A stretch of DNA of 64,000 nucleotides from NCBI RefSeq assembly GCF_001570625.1, contig NZ_BBQT01000004.1, positions 1 to 64,000 on the forward strand, read 5' to 3'. The notes below the pieces were generated by a model, which worked only from the letters and a program-made list of their open reading frames with translations, had not been told where the DNA came from and searched no databases. Within the stretch, counting starts at the first letter, position 1. Every line of letters starts with the position of its first letter. The translations under genes and the position numbers were made by a program. Below are positions 42,769 through 52,010 of the stretch, one piece after another. The DNA comes from Syntrophomonas wolfei subsp. methylbutyratica (GTDB lineage: Bacteria; Bacillota; Syntrophomonadia; Syntrophomonadales; Syntrophomonadaceae).

Positions 42769-42933
42769 GGACATCTTGCCCGTTGAACAGTTACCTGACT
42801 TGATGAACTTCCGGACACTGCCTTATGAGATAGGTTGAAAACTCTATTTGAGAAATATTTCCGAGTCGGTGGATTTGCTACATATACAGACTAATGCAAC
42901 ATCGGATTAATGATTATGGAGGATATAAACACT
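42769..42933. other. Intergenic segment with a short coding-like remnant
   Basis: After the ATPase stop the frame GACATCTTGCCCGTTGAACAG reads DILPVEQLPDLMNFRTLPYEIG and stops, looking like the end of another gene. Carries the GGAGG site of the next gene near 42918. The operon may break here. Confidence 0.35.
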
Positions 42934-43842
42934 ATGGCCGGTAAAAATATGAATTATTTTCTTATGGACAGCACCCCAAATGGGCGCATCAAGTGTACAC
43001 TTGCCAATTGGACAGGGGTTGCCTATAAGATTCCACGGGTAAAGCTTGTGGACTGCAAAAATATTGATTACCTAAAACAGAGTGGTGTTTACTTTCTTTT
43101 TAGTAAAGGAGATGGTGACAAGCCATTAGTTTATGTCGGTCAATCTGGAACTCGAAAAAATGGAGAAGGAATTTTGAACCGTTTGAAAGAGCATCACGCC
43201 TCCCCGAAACTGGGGCTTGAAGATTGGTATGAAGCAATCGCCTTTACGACTTCAAATAATATTTTTGGTGCAACGGAGATTAGCTGGCTTGAAAATCGAT
43301 TCTTTGCACTTGCATTAACTGCCAATCGTTACGAAGCTAAGAACGGAAATGAACCAAATGCCGGAAATGTCACAGAAGAAAAAGAGAGCGAACTTGAAGA
43401 GTATGTAGACTATGCCAAAATCGTAATGGGAGTTCTTGGACATTTGGTATTCGAGCCCTTAGTTCAAAATCGTGCAATGCAGAATGCAGCGTGTAAAGAG
43501 AGCGATGACTACCTTGAATTCTCTATGGAGCAAAAAATGCAGAATAGTGGAATGACAGTAAACGCAAAATGCAAACGCTCGAGTGAAGGATATATAGTTT
43601 TACAAGGCAGTGTTATCAATTCTAAAACTAATGAAAAAACTTGCTCAGGGGTAGCAAAAAAGGCTCGGGTCAGTGCAAAGGTAGATGAAAACAATGTGCT
43701 CTTAGAGGATGTGCTATTTTCATCACCATCGGCTGCTTCTATGTTTGTAACGGGTGCAAGTTCAAACGGATATACTGCTTGGAAAACGGCTGATGGCAAA
43801 ACTTTAAAGGATGTTGAGACAAGTGAGGCGGATGAATTATAA
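42934..43842 (+). CDS. GIY-YIG nuclease-domain protein (DUF4357-type C-terminus)
   Basis: 302 residues from 42934, with GGAGG 11 bases earlier (an earlier in-frame ATG at 42916 is possible). GVYFLFSK...KPLVYVGQSG is the GIY-YIG motif, followed by ILNRLKEHHAS, ISWLENRFFALA. A DUF4357-like C-terminal domain (CKRSSEGYIVLQGSVINSK) follows. Such proteins accompany restriction systems and toxins; substrate unknown. Separate from the main operon by about 165 bases. Confidence 0.82.
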   Translation: MAGKNMNYFLMDSTPNGRIKCTLANWTGVAYKIPRVKLVDCKNIDYLKQSGVYFLFSKGDGDKPLVYVGQSGTRKNGEGILNRLKEHHASPKLGLEDWYEAIAFTTSNNIFGATEISWLENRFFALALTANRYEAKNGNEPNAGNVTEEKESELEEYVDYAKIVMGVLGHLVFEPLVQNRAMQNAACKESDDYLEFSMEQKMQNSGMTVNAKCKRSSEGYIVLQGSVINSKTNEKTCSGVAKKARVSAKVDENNVLLEDVLFSSPSAASMFVTGASSNGYTAWKTADGKTLKDVETSEADEL

Positions 43843-43942
43843 AAAACCACATGTAAGTAGGAGGTTGTAGATTTTATTATAATTAATGGAAATATTTTGC
43901 TGAAACATGTATGATTAATGAAAAGCGTGTAGGAGTGTATAT

Positions 43943-44944
43943 ATGAACTCTGAAATTGTAATGTATCAGACTGAAGATGGTTTGACAAAAATAGAAACTA
44001 CCTTTGACAACGATACTGTTTGGCTTTCTATTGATCAAATGGCAGAGTTATTTCAGCGTGATAAGTCTACCATTTCTCGCCACATTAAGAATATATTCAA
44101 TGAAGGTGAACTGATAAGAAATTCAGTTGTTGCAAATTTTGCAACAACTGCTGCTGACGGTAAAACATATCAGGTTGACTACTACAACCTGGATGTCATT
44201 ATTTCCGTTGGTTACCGAGTAAAGTCATTACGAGGAACGCAGTTCAGAATATGGGCCAGCAATGTCTTAAAAGAATACATGAGAAAAGGCTTTGCCATGA
44301 ATGATGGTCTGCTGAAAAATAATGGCGGCGGAATTTATTTTGATGAATTGCTGGAGCGAATCCGTGATATCCGCTCATCAGAAAAAGTTTTCTGGAGAAA
44401 AGTGCTTGATATTTATGCAACGAGCGTTGATTATGATCCAAGAACGGAAGCTTCTACATTATTTTTCAAGACAGTCCAGAATAAAATGCATTGGGCAGTG
44501 CATGGAAAGACTGCAGCTGAAAAGATATATTATTCTGCAGATGCGGACAAGCCTTTCATGGGGATGCTGAGTTATAAGGGGGAAAGGCCAGCACAATCGG
44601 ATGCTTTAGTGGCAAAAAATTATTGTACGGAAGAAGAATTATCTGCATTAAACAGCGTTGTTTCTGCTTATCTTGAGTTTGCAGAAATGCAGGCTCGTAG
44701 AAGAATACCGATGTATATGTCGGATTGGCTCGAGACGCTGGATGGTTTTTTGAAATTATCCAAGCATGAAATTCTTACTCATGCCGGAAAGATTAGTGCT
44801 AAAACAGCTAAGCAAAAGGCAAAAGAAGAATATAAGAAATTTAAAGCGTTGCATTTAGAGGATGTCTCTAATGCGGAGAAAGATTATATAAAAGCATTGG
44901 AAGATATGGAAATGAAGTTGCTGGGTGAGGGTAAAGAAAAATAA
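43943..44944 (+). CDS. RhuM-family virulence/regulatory protein
   Basis: 333 residues. VWLSIDQMAELFQRDKSTISRHIKNIFNEGEL is a helix-turn-helix, followed by VVANFATTAADGKTYQVDYYNLDVIISVGYRVKSLRGTQFRIWASNVLKEYMRKGFAMND, the RhuM signature. These genes occur on pathogenicity islands and phage-like elements and are often linked to toxins. AGGAG upstream. End of the forward gene series. Confidence 0.9.
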   Translation: MNSEIVMYQTEDGLTKIETTFDNDTVWLSIDQMAELFQRDKSTISRHIKNIFNEGELIRNSVVANFATTAADGKTYQVDYYNLDVIISVGYRVKSLRGTQFRIWASNVLKEYMRKGFAMNDGLLKNNGGGIYFDELLERIRDIRSSEKVFWRKVLDIYATSVDYDPRTEASTLFFKTVQNKMHWAVHGKTAAEKIYYSADADKPFMGMLSYKGERPAQSDALVAKNYCTEEELSALNSVVSAYLEFAEMQARRRIPMYMSDWLETLDGFLKLSKHEILTHAGKISAKTAKQKAKEEYKKFKALHLEDVSNAEKDYIKALEDMEMKLLGEGKEK

Positions 44945-45354
44945 GGCATGTTATAGCAATTAGGCGAAGCTCATATGATAATAATTAAACTTTTGACAGC
45001 AAAAGATTCATAAATAGTGAATAAATTAGAACGAGAAACCTTGCATTTTGATTGAAGTGTAATCTGTAGCAAGGACTCAAAGTGCTAAACAGCATTTGTC
45101 TCTTAGTGATTTATTATACTGAACGGGGAAACCGGGTGGTATCCCCATTCACCCTCCAGTCGAATCCTGTCAGGTGCTCGGGTTGCTCTCCAGCATTGCC
45201 CTATCCCCCTGACAGGCAAGATCCAAGTATATTTTACCACGAGTTGGTAATTATATTCCGAAAAAAGCAAATTGAGAAAATCCATTTACACAAAACTATA
45301 CAAATACCCAGGAGGCTGTAGCATAAGCGGTGTAAACTTCGGGAGGAAGCTAAA
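44945..45354. other. Intergenic region at the right end of the defence cluster
   Basis: About 410 bases without a supported gene. An inverted repeat CCTGTCAG/CTGACAGG lies near 45165-45222, separated by about 40 bases. AT-rich before it, GC-richer within it, as at the edge of an inserted element. Short frames here lack start signals. Confidence 0.4.
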
Positions 45355-45618
45355 TGACTTTAGAAAATATCATCAATGAATATGGTGAACAATTACATAT
45401 ACAATCTCTTACTTGCTCTCGTTTGTGGTGTTGAAGGACTTTCCAATAGTGAGATTGCCGTAGTTGATAAAGATCAAATAAAACAGTTAAATAGCCTCGG
45501 TAAAAGCTCAATTACCATTAGCCGTAAAAAGAACGAGCGGGCTTATCGCATATCTGTCGGCGGTGGCAGAGAAAATGCTATGCAGATTAAGACCAACCGC
45601 TTTGAAGAGTTATTTTAG
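45355..45618 (+). pseudogene. Frame-broken small gene, mobile-element type
   Basis: ATG at 45355 with GGAGGAAGC upstream reads MTLENIINEYGEQLHIQS, then the second frame continues LLLALVCGVEGLSNSEIAVVDKDQIKQLNSLGKSSITISRKKNERAYRISVGGG... to 45618. The change of frame between about 45385 and 45410 looks like an indel. Family not recognised. Confidence 0.4.
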
Positions 45619-45711
45619 GGAGATAGTGTTAGCTGCTACTGAACAATATCTAAAACGGGAAAATAGAAGTGATGCTTCCCGATACAGAGGAAGAAGCAAA
45701 AAACAGAATGG

Positions 45712-45942
45712 ATGGGGAAAGCCGCAGCGGATACAGAAACAGTTGACGCTCTTAAGGAGTTAAACTTCTATGATAATGGTGTGTTAAGTAGTAAATTGAT
45801 TCAGCAAATGACACAGCTGAGCAATGCCAATATTGCTAAAATGAGATTTCAAGGTCAAGGTTACAGAGACCACGTGCTTACAGCTAATGAAAAGGCTAAT
45901 TTAAAAACATTTATAGAGTTATATTATTGTTATGAACACTAG
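45712..45942 (+). pseudogene. Fragment of an unidentified gene
   Basis: The frame reads VDALKELNFYDNGVLSSKLIQ and NANIAKMRFQGQGYRDHVLTANEKANLKTFIELYYCYEH, a plausible protein C-terminus, with no ribosome binding site. It follows the broken gene before it and may be a second piece of a decayed element gene. Confidence 0.35.
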
Positions 45943-46191
45943 AAGGATTAAGCATTAATATTAACTACCAAACAGGGGGGGGGGAATGGTTCTGACCATA
46001 CTTTGCTGTAAACGGAATAATCATCCAAAATTTTTGTTAATACTTTTATTGTAGCATAAACAGGGCAACGCTGAGGACGACCCTACGCTTACCACGACTT
46101 ATACGGTGAAACGGCGGGCAAGTATAATGGTCTAGCGACGGGACAGACCGGTATTATATTCCCAGCTTCCCCGTCGCAATTTATTATGCAT

Positions 46192-46398
46192 TCACATACG
46201 GGGTTGTATATGAAAGCAATTACTGCAGGCCGGATAATGACCACTGCCTATATACCGAGGGCATTCATTATTCTGGCCACGTTTATAATGGAATTCAAAG
46301 GCCTGCTTATCTAGCTGGGTGCAAAAATAATTCTCGTATTCTTCACGGCCCCCGGATACCTTATTGAGTTCTTGGTCTGAAATTTTAGACTTTTCCAT
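46192..46398 (-). CDS. Double-glycine-leader Cys-rich peptide precursor, copy 2
   Basis: 68 residues. Leader MEKSKISDQELNKVSGG, cleavable after GG by the C39 exporter encoded upstream. The mature region has an early Cys and NNECPRYIGSGHYPACSNCFH near the end. Together with copy 1 it defines the framework NNECPxYxGxGxYxxCxxCxH, similar to a zinc ribbon. Last gene of the export cluster on the minus strand. GGAGGAATGA-type site upstream. No modifying enzyme is encoded nearby. Confidence 0.8.
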   Translation of the reverse strand: MEKSKISDQELNKVSGGREEYENYFCTQLDKQAFEFHYKRGQNNECPRYIGSGHYPACSNCFHIQPRM

Positions 46399-46427
46399 TA
46401 TTCATTCCTCCATTCTTAATCATAATC

Positions 46428-46525
46428 TAAACTCGCTGCATTTCTCGGTTTGGGTTTTTTTGGCAAAGCTCGAATTAAGCATCGGAGGAAACTGCCAAGT
46501 ATTTGCAGCACACCGCTGCCTATTC
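46428..46525 (-). repeat. Interspersed two-hairpin repeat, degenerate copy G
   Basis: Minus-strand copy: GGCAGCGGTGTGCTGCAAATAC...GTTTCCTCCGATGCTTAATTCGAGC. Equivalent in position to copy F in the duplicated locus. Only the 3' half is clear. Confidence 0.6.
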
Positions 46526-46753
46526 CATTAACGCAGGGCTTTGTACGTCCGCAGAAAATTCATTATGTCCTGGGTTGTTCTGAGTATGTTCCTGACGTGC
46601 TTGTTGCTCATTTGATGGAGAACAACGATGACTCCAGGTGCATCCTGGATATAAACATCTAAGTATGACCGTTACTAATGAATTACCGCGCCCGCCTTGC
46701 ACAGCTTTAAGCTGCTCTTCCAATAGTAATTGATGGTTTAAATCTTTTTTCAT
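46520..46753 (-). CDS. Double-glycine-leader zinc-finger-like peptide precursor, copy 2
   Basis: 77 residues; leader MKKDLNHQLLLEEQLKAVQGG, mature part with CLYPGC, another Cys and H-x6-H. The C-x4-C-x17-H-x6-H spacing suggests zinc binding. Nearly identical to copy 1 (20781-21005), differing only in the last residues. AGGAAGGAGGG upstream. Immediately downstream of the ABC exporter genes, with an AT-rich spacer holding a CTTTTG/CAAAAG hairpin. Confidence 0.8.
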   Translation of the reverse strand: MKKDLNHQLLLEEQLKAVQGGRGNSLVTVILRCLYPGCTWSHRCSPSNEQQARQEHTQNNPGHNEFSADVQSPALME

Positions 46754-46883
46754 ATTGAATTACCCTCCTTCCTCTTAATTATTTTTTAAACCAAAGAAAG
46801 CTTTTGTTACCAAAAGTATACTTATATATACGATGAAATTGAAAAAGTAGCTCAGGATGTAAAAAAAAATTTGGTTGACAGCC

Positions 46884-49103
46884 CTAAAACAGCGTGGTCT
46901 TGCCCACAAAAGAGTCATCATCCAGCCTCTGCCTCTCCACCAGTTCGGCGAAATAGCCGTCCTTCTGGAGCAGTTCGTCATAGCTGCCGTCTTCCTTGAT
47001 TTTGCCGTTATCAAGGACTAAGATGCGATCACAATGACGAATGGTAGAAAGCCGGTGGGCTATTACGATCCGGGTGCTTTTCATAGAATCCAGGGCTTCT
47101 GACACTTGTTTCTGAGTGATATTATCCAGGGCCGAAGTGGCTTCATCAAACATCAAAATCCGGGGTTTGGGCACAATCGCCCGGGCGATCATCAAGCGCT
47201 GGCGCTGACCGCCGGAAATGCCGCCGCTGCCTTCGGAAATCACGGTGTGCATGCCCATGGGCATGGCCCGAATATCATCGGCTATACCGGCCAGTTCCGC
47301 GGCCTGCCAGGCATCGTCTCGCGACAGCCAGGGAGCGGAGATGACGATATTGGAGAAAATGTCCCCGGAAAATAATCGTCCATCCTGGGTTACCGCCCCG
47401 ATATTCTGCCTTAAGGAGCGCATATCAAGGCGGGCGATATCCCGGCCGTCATAATAGATGGCCCCCCTCTGCGGCGTTTCAAATCCAAGCAATAGCCGCA
47501 TCAGAGTTGATTTGCCGCATCCGGTTTTTCCGACTATGGCTAGATATTGACCGGCCTTTATTTTCAGGCTGATGTCGTCCAAAACCAGGGGCATTTCCTC
47601 ATGGTAGCGAAAGGAAACATTGTTTAGTTCAATATTGCCGGACAAGCTGGTTATTATCTGCTTGTTCTCCCCCACTTCCGGCACTGCTTGCAAAATGGGT
47701 CCGACCATTTCCATCAGCGGCTTTATATTGGCAAAGGAGGTGGTTACACCGGCCAGAGACATAATGGCGCCGGTTACCAGGCCGAATGAGGCGTTGAAGG
47801 CCATGTAGTCGGCAACGGAAACACTGGCCGCCGCGGCGCTGTAATATATGATAATGATCCCGCCCAGGGAGATAGCGCTGGCAACAACCGGCTGTACCTT
47901 AATAAGCAGGGGCGGATTGTAGGATATGTCCGCCTGCTGTTTAAAAGTATCCGCCCATTTGGCAAATACACGCCGTTCGGCGCCGGCCAGTTTTATCTTT
48001 TGCACACCTGAAAAACTGGCAAAGGTTAGACCGTTAAGCCTGGCATTAAGAGCTATGCGGCGGCGGTTAAGGTTTAGCTCGACTAAACCGGTTATGACGG
48101 TAACCGCCAATTGCGCCAGGATGACCATAAGGGCCGGAAACACCAGGGCTGGCGCAAAACTTATAATCTGAAATACATAAATAAACGAAAAAAGTGCGGT
48201 GAGTCCGGTTGAAAGAAAGGTATTGGCCAGCATATCGCAGAGCTGCATGATGGCCGAAATGCGCGAACTCAATTCACCGGCGTTGTATTCTTTAAAAAAG
48301 GCCGCTGGCAGTAAAAGCAGCCGGCTCATGGCGGCCGCTTCAACGGGGATATTCATTTTGGTCTGCACCCGGGCGATTAAAAGCGTTTTGGTAATTTCAA
48401 TCAGTATTGAAGATAGGGCAACACCCACCAGCACCAAAGCCACCGGCAGCAGCAGCCCGGGTTCCCCGGCCGGAATGACCCGTTCAAAGATGAGTTTCGT
48501 TAAGTAGGGAGTGAACAGGCCCAGGAGGCTTACCCCCAAACTGGCCAGGGCCACCATAAGAATATCCGCAGAAGAAAGGGTATTTAAGATATACTGCAGC
48601 AGATCAGTAAGCCCCAGTTGTTTAAGGGGCAGGGGACGGTAGAAGCAAAAGGCTTCTTCTTGCAGCTTATCCTTGGTTTTCCGCGACAGCCTGAGCTTTT
48701 CTCCTGTTTCGTAATCAAAGAACTCGTATCCGGCCAACCCCACCGGGAGGAGGGCCACCACATCGCCGCTTTTGGTCTGTCCCAGCATAGGCCCCACAGC
48801 ATCCCGCCACCAGTTGCCTTGCAGTTTTACCACCCTTCGCATAATCCCGGTTGGACGCAGCAGGTACTTAAGCTGGTCGTTCATGTCCTCTACTTCTTCG
48901 GGTAATTCTACTGGTTCGGTATTGTAAAACTTAAGGATTTCCTCGATGGCATTTTTAGTTTTCAAGCGGTCGCTGTTTAAGGCAGACGATATCAGCGATT
49001 TGCCCAGAACAACCGAGGAGAGTTGGGCGAAGGCATTTTGAAAGCCTTCCTCGTCATACCGGATTCTGTTTTTTATCTGTTCATCAAACCAGCCTTTGCT
49101 CAT
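46884..49103 (-). CDS. NHLM-type bacteriocin export ABC transporter (permease-ATPase, degenerate N-terminus)
   Basis: 739 residues. A ~170-residue N-terminal domain without C39 catalytic residues (GNWWRDAVGPMLGQTKSGDVVALLP), about six membrane segments, then an ATPase with VGKTGCGKST, SGGQRQRLMIARA and ILMFDEATSALD. This matches the second ABC protein of NHLM systems, which acts beside the peptidase-containing exporter. It follows that gene by 11 bases. Confidence 0.9.
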   Translation of the reverse strand: MSKGWFDEQIKNRIRYDEEGFQNAFAQLSSVVLGKSLISSALNSDRLKTKNAIEEILKFYNTEPVELPEEVEDMNDQLKYLLRPTGIMRRVVKLQGNWWRDAVGPMLGQTKSGDVVALLPVGLAGYEFFDYETGEKLRLSRKTKDKLQEEAFCFYRPLPLKQLGLTDLLQYILNTLSSADILMVALASLGVSLLGLFTPYLTKLIFERVIPAGEPGLLLPVALVLVGVALSSILIEITKTLLIARVQTKMNIPVEAAAMSRLLLLPAAFFKEYNAGELSSRISAIMQLCDMLANTFLSTGLTALFSFIYVFQIISFAPALVFPALMVILAQLAVTVITGLVELNLNRRRIALNARLNGLTFASFSGVQKIKLAGAERRVFAKWADTFKQQADISYNPPLLIKVQPVVASAISLGGIIIIYYSAAAASVSVADYMAFNASFGLVTGAIMSLAGVTTSFANIKPLMEMVGPILQAVPEVGENKQIITSLSGNIELNNVSFRYHEEMPLVLDDISLKIKAGQYLAIVGKTGCGKSTLMRLLLGFETPQRGAIYYDGRDIARLDMRSLRQNIGAVTQDGRLFSGDIFSNIVISAPWLSRDDAWQAAELAGIADDIRAMPMGMHTVISEGSGGISGGQRQRLMIARAIVPKPRILMFDEATSALDNITQKQVSEALDSMKSTRIVIAHRLSTIRHCDRILVLDNGKIKEDGSYDELLQKDGYFAELVERQRLDDDSFVGKTTLF

Positions 49104-49114
49104 GGCAGCCTCTC

Positions 49115-51262
49115 CTATTCAGTGGCAATAAGCTCGGTATAAAGGCCCCCGGCTTGGTATAGTTCTTCATGTCGGCCCCGCTCGACCACTTTGCCCTTAT
49201 TCATCACGATAATTTCATCACAGTCGCGAATGGTGGACAGCCGATGGGCTATAATAATGCAGGTTACGCCCCGGTCCTTGATGGCCTGTATAACTTCATA
49301 CTCGGTTTTGGCATCCAGGGCCGAGGTGGCCTCGTCCAGAATGACAATCCTGGGGTCCTGGGCCAGCACCCGGGCTATCTCTATCCTCTGCCGCTGCCCA
49401 CCCGAGAAATTTCGGCCTCCCTCCAGGACCATGCCATTGTAGCCGTCCTCCCGCTGCATTATTTCCGTATGCAGCCCGGCGTCGCGGGCGGCTAAAATCA
49501 TTTCAAAGTCTTCAATAGATTTATCCCACATCTTTATGTTATTGCAAATGCTATCCTCAAACATGATAATGTCCTGATCGACTACCGCCACCGATCCGGT
49601 AAAAACCTCCCGGCAGATGTCTTCCCGGGCTTGGCCGTCAAACTCGATCACACCGCTCCAGGGCCTGTACAGACCGGAAATCAGTTTGGAGAGGGTGGAT
49701 TTTCCGCACCCTGAGGTGCCGACCAGGGCAATTCTCTGGCCCGGTTGGACAGTAAGGTTGAAGTTTTTAATCAAGGGTTCTGCCAGCCGGGAATAGCCAA
49801 AGGTAACGTTTTTCATGCTAAGAGCCCCGCTCAATTTGTGGTACTCCCGCTCATCGTCCTCAGCCTGGGGCAGGTACTCCACATCGGGTTGGTAATTCAT
49901 CACATCTTCGATCCTCTCCATGGAAGAACGCATTTCCTGCATACTCTGTCCCAGCCCGATAAAGGCATTCACCGGCGCTAAAAATGAGGCCATGAAACCC
50001 TGAAAGGCCAGGAGCATACCTACCGTAAACTTGCCGTTCATGATCAGCATCACCCCCAGCACCAGCACGGCCAGATTGGCAATCTGCTGCAGGGCGCCGG
50101 GAACCGCTCCCAGGTACTGATTGAGCAGGGCAAACCTGACCGATGAACTGTTGACCGAAGCCTGGAAACCGGCCCAGCGTTCAAAATAACCATTTTCCGC
50201 CCCGGATGCTTTTATGGTTTCAATCATTTCAATCCCGCTCATGGTTGTGGCCATCAGTTTACCGCTGTCGCGCATCTGAGCCCGGGTTATATTCACCCGT
50301 TTCTTTGAAATAATACGGGCTACCCACATATTGATGAAGGTAACCGCAAGCCCTACAGCAGTCAGCAAAAGGCTGTATTTTATCATAACCACCAGGTAAA
50401 AGACCAGCATAGCCAGGTTTAACAGGACCGGGGCCAGTTGGCTTATCAAGGTTTCGGCGATAAGCTCGTTGGAACTCTGCCGGGCGGCAATATCCCCGGC
50501 CATGCGCTGCGAAAAAAACTCCATCGGCAGGCGCAGGACATGCCAGAAGAAGGTGGTGTTAGCCACAATGGCTAGTTTGCCTCTAATTTTTAGCATGTAT
50601 AGGGTGTTGATAAGAGAAACTATGATCTGAAAAGCGAGCAGGCCGCTCATGGCCAATATAAAGGGATAAAGCCAATCAGGATTGGCACCGGTTAAAATTC
50701 GGTCCATAAACACCCGGGCAAAAACCGGGGTCATAACCCCCGTCACGGCGGCCAGAATACCGGTGAGAATTACGAATATTATCGGCACCAGAGTGCCTTT
50801 TAGACGGCCTTTGGCAAAATCGAGTACGCTGCGCGGCTGGCCGTCGGCCACAAAATCGTCTGTTTTAGAAAAAGTAAGCACAATGCCGGTAAAGGATTTA
50901 TTAAACTCTTCCATGGGGACCTCAACCGTTCCCCGTCCGGGATCATTTAACACCGCATAGTTTTTTTTAAATCCGTTTAACACTACGAAATGATTAAAGT
51001 TCCAGTGTATAATCACCGGATATTCTATCTGTTTGACATCGTCAAGTTCCAGACGATACCCTGCGGCTCTCATGCCGTAGGCACGCGCCGCCCGCAGAAT
51101 GTTCACGGCATTGCTGCCGTCGCGGGATACTCCGCAGTCGCTCCGTACTCGTTCCAACGGAACCCATTTGCCATGAAAAGCCAGTATCATGGCCAGGCTG
51201 GCAGCACCGCACTCTAAAGCTTCCATTTGCATAACTACCGGGACTTTGGCAATTTTAGGCAT
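49115..51262 (-). CDS. NHLM-type exporter with C39 leader peptidase, permease and ATPase
   Basis: 715 residues. N-terminal C39 peptidase: MEALECGAASLAMIL (Cys about residue 17), IIHWNFNHFVVLNGF (His), NDPGRG (Asp). It cuts double-glycine leaders. Then a six-helix membrane domain and an ATPase with VGTSGCGKST, SGGQRQRIEIARVLA, IVILDEATSALD. Complete for the family. Likely processes and exports the Cys-rich precursors encoded downstream at 46.2-46.75 kb and possibly those at 20.4-21.0 kb. Confidence 0.93.
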   Translation of the reverse strand: MPKIAKVPVVMQMEALECGAASLAMILAFHGKWVPLERVRSDCGVSRDGSNAVNILRAARAYGMRAAGYRLELDDVKQIEYPVIIHWNFNHFVVLNGFKKNYAVLNDPGRGTVEVPMEEFNKSFTGIVLTFSKTDDFVADGQPRSVLDFAKGRLKGTLVPIIFVILTGILAAVTGVMTPVFARVFMDRILTGANPDWLYPFILAMSGLLAFQIIVSLINTLYMLKIRGKLAIVANTTFFWHVLRLPMEFFSQRMAGDIAARQSSNELIAETLISQLAPVLLNLAMLVFYLVVMIKYSLLLTAVGLAVTFINMWVARIISKKRVNITRAQMRDSGKLMATTMSGIEMIETIKASGAENGYFERWAGFQASVNSSSVRFALLNQYLGAVPGALQQIANLAVLVLGVMLIMNGKFTVGMLLAFQGFMASFLAPVNAFIGLGQSMQEMRSSMERIEDVMNYQPDVEYLPQAEDDEREYHKLSGALSMKNVTFGYSRLAEPLIKNFNLTVQPGQRIALVGTSGCGKSTLSKLISGLYRPWSGVIEFDGQAREDICREVFTGSVAVVDQDIIMFEDSICNNIKMWDKSIEDFEMILAARDAGLHTEIMQREDGYNGMVLEGGRNFSGGQRQRIEIARVLAQDPRIVILDEATSALDAKTEYEVIQAIKDRGVTCIIIAHRLSTIRDCDEIIVMNKGKVVERGRHEELYQAGGLYTELIATE

Positions 51263-51272
51263 GAACTCTCCC

Positions 51273-51782
51273 CTATTTTAGAAGAAAATCTATCGGTCTG
51301 ACCGTATCAGTTACAATGTTGATATTTACCAGGGTTTTATCGGGTAGATCAGAGCTGTCCAAAGAAACATCGACTGTTACCGCAAAGCCCTTGGGGGCAA
51401 GGGCCTGAGCCAGATAATCGCTCTTTAGCTCAGCGGCAATCTCAGAAGCCGACAGGGGAACAACTCCAACGGAGTCTATATGCCCGTTTATGGCGGTATT
51501 CTGGTTAATGGCCTGGACTTTCACCGCCTGCCCGGCTTTTATAGTGCCCGCTTCAGTAATATCAACATAACCCACAGCTTTTCCACTGTTAACAACGCCT
51601 TTTGTATGTATACTGGTTGGCAGGCTGCCGGTAAAGCTCCATATCAATACCACTGCCAGCAATATAAACATAGCCATCAAAACAATCCAAATGCTCGGGT
51701 TGGATACTTTTATATAATCGTTCAACTGTTCCGGTGAGGATAAACTGTCCAGACTGGCTTTGCGAAAAAGGGTGTTGCTCAT
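51273..51782 (-). CDS. Short HlyD-like secretion protein of the export system
   Basis: 169 residues: cytoplasmic N-terminus (FRKASLDSLSSPEQLNDYIKVSNPS), one membrane helix (IWIVLMAMFILLAVVLIWSF), then a beta-rich part (TKGVVNSGKAVGYVDITEAGTIKAGQAVKVQAINQNTAINGHI) like HlyD/NHLM secretion proteins. It lacks the long coiled-coil hairpin of typical adaptors, so it is shorter than usual. First gene of the cluster, 10 bases before the C39 exporter. Confidence 0.78.
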   Translation of the reverse strand: MSNTLFRKASLDSLSSPEQLNDYIKVSNPSIWIVLMAMFILLAVVLIWSFTGSLPTSIHTKGVVNSGKAVGYVDITEAGTIKAGQAVKVQAINQNTAINGHIDSVGVVPLSASEIAAELKSDYLAQALAPKGFAVTVDVSLDSSDLPDKTLVNINIVTDTVRPIDFLLK

Positions 51783-51939
51783 CTTTATATCTCTCCCGTA
51801 GTAATACTCTTCGGGCAGGGCCTCTCCGCTCTGGTAGTGCCTGGTGCATAGTGTTAAAACTCCTTTTCATAGGCCCAGTATAAGATAGATATAGATAATA
51901 ATAGATAAAAATTGCTTTATTACCCTTCTCAGTATATCA

Positions 51940-52010
51940 CTGGCTAATATTATAACGCTATAATTATTAGCACAATTATCCATAAAATTATAATTTTCCG
52001 CAAAAAAACA
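51940..52010. repeat. AT-rich element, copy 1
   Basis: TATAACGCTATAATTATTAGCA followed by ATTATCCATAAAATTATAATTTTCC. The same two blocks occur at 57030-57052 and 57336-57357, where the MITE splits them. Lies between the bacteriocin cluster and the ABC transporter operon. A 68-residue minus-strand frame (51950-52156) with one membrane helix overlaps it but has no ribosome binding site. Confidence 0.55.

Larger units (their letters stand above)
46346..47185 (-). repeat. Direct duplication of the bacteriocin locus, copy 2 (intact)
   Basis: Matches 20597-21432, same orientation, about 25.7 kb away. Includes both precursor regions and the end of the second ABC exporter. The two copies bracket the accessory island and could recombine. 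Confidence 0.85.

Noticed and set aside
45082-45321. 79-residue frame at the right edge of the island
   Set aside because: No ribosome binding site; passes through an inverted repeat; composition not protein-like.
46076-46201. Short plus-strand frame reading YHDLYGETAGKYNGLATG and ending HSHTG
   Set aside because: Could be an Rhs or JAB-like fragment, but too short, with no start and overlapping the precursor on the other strand.
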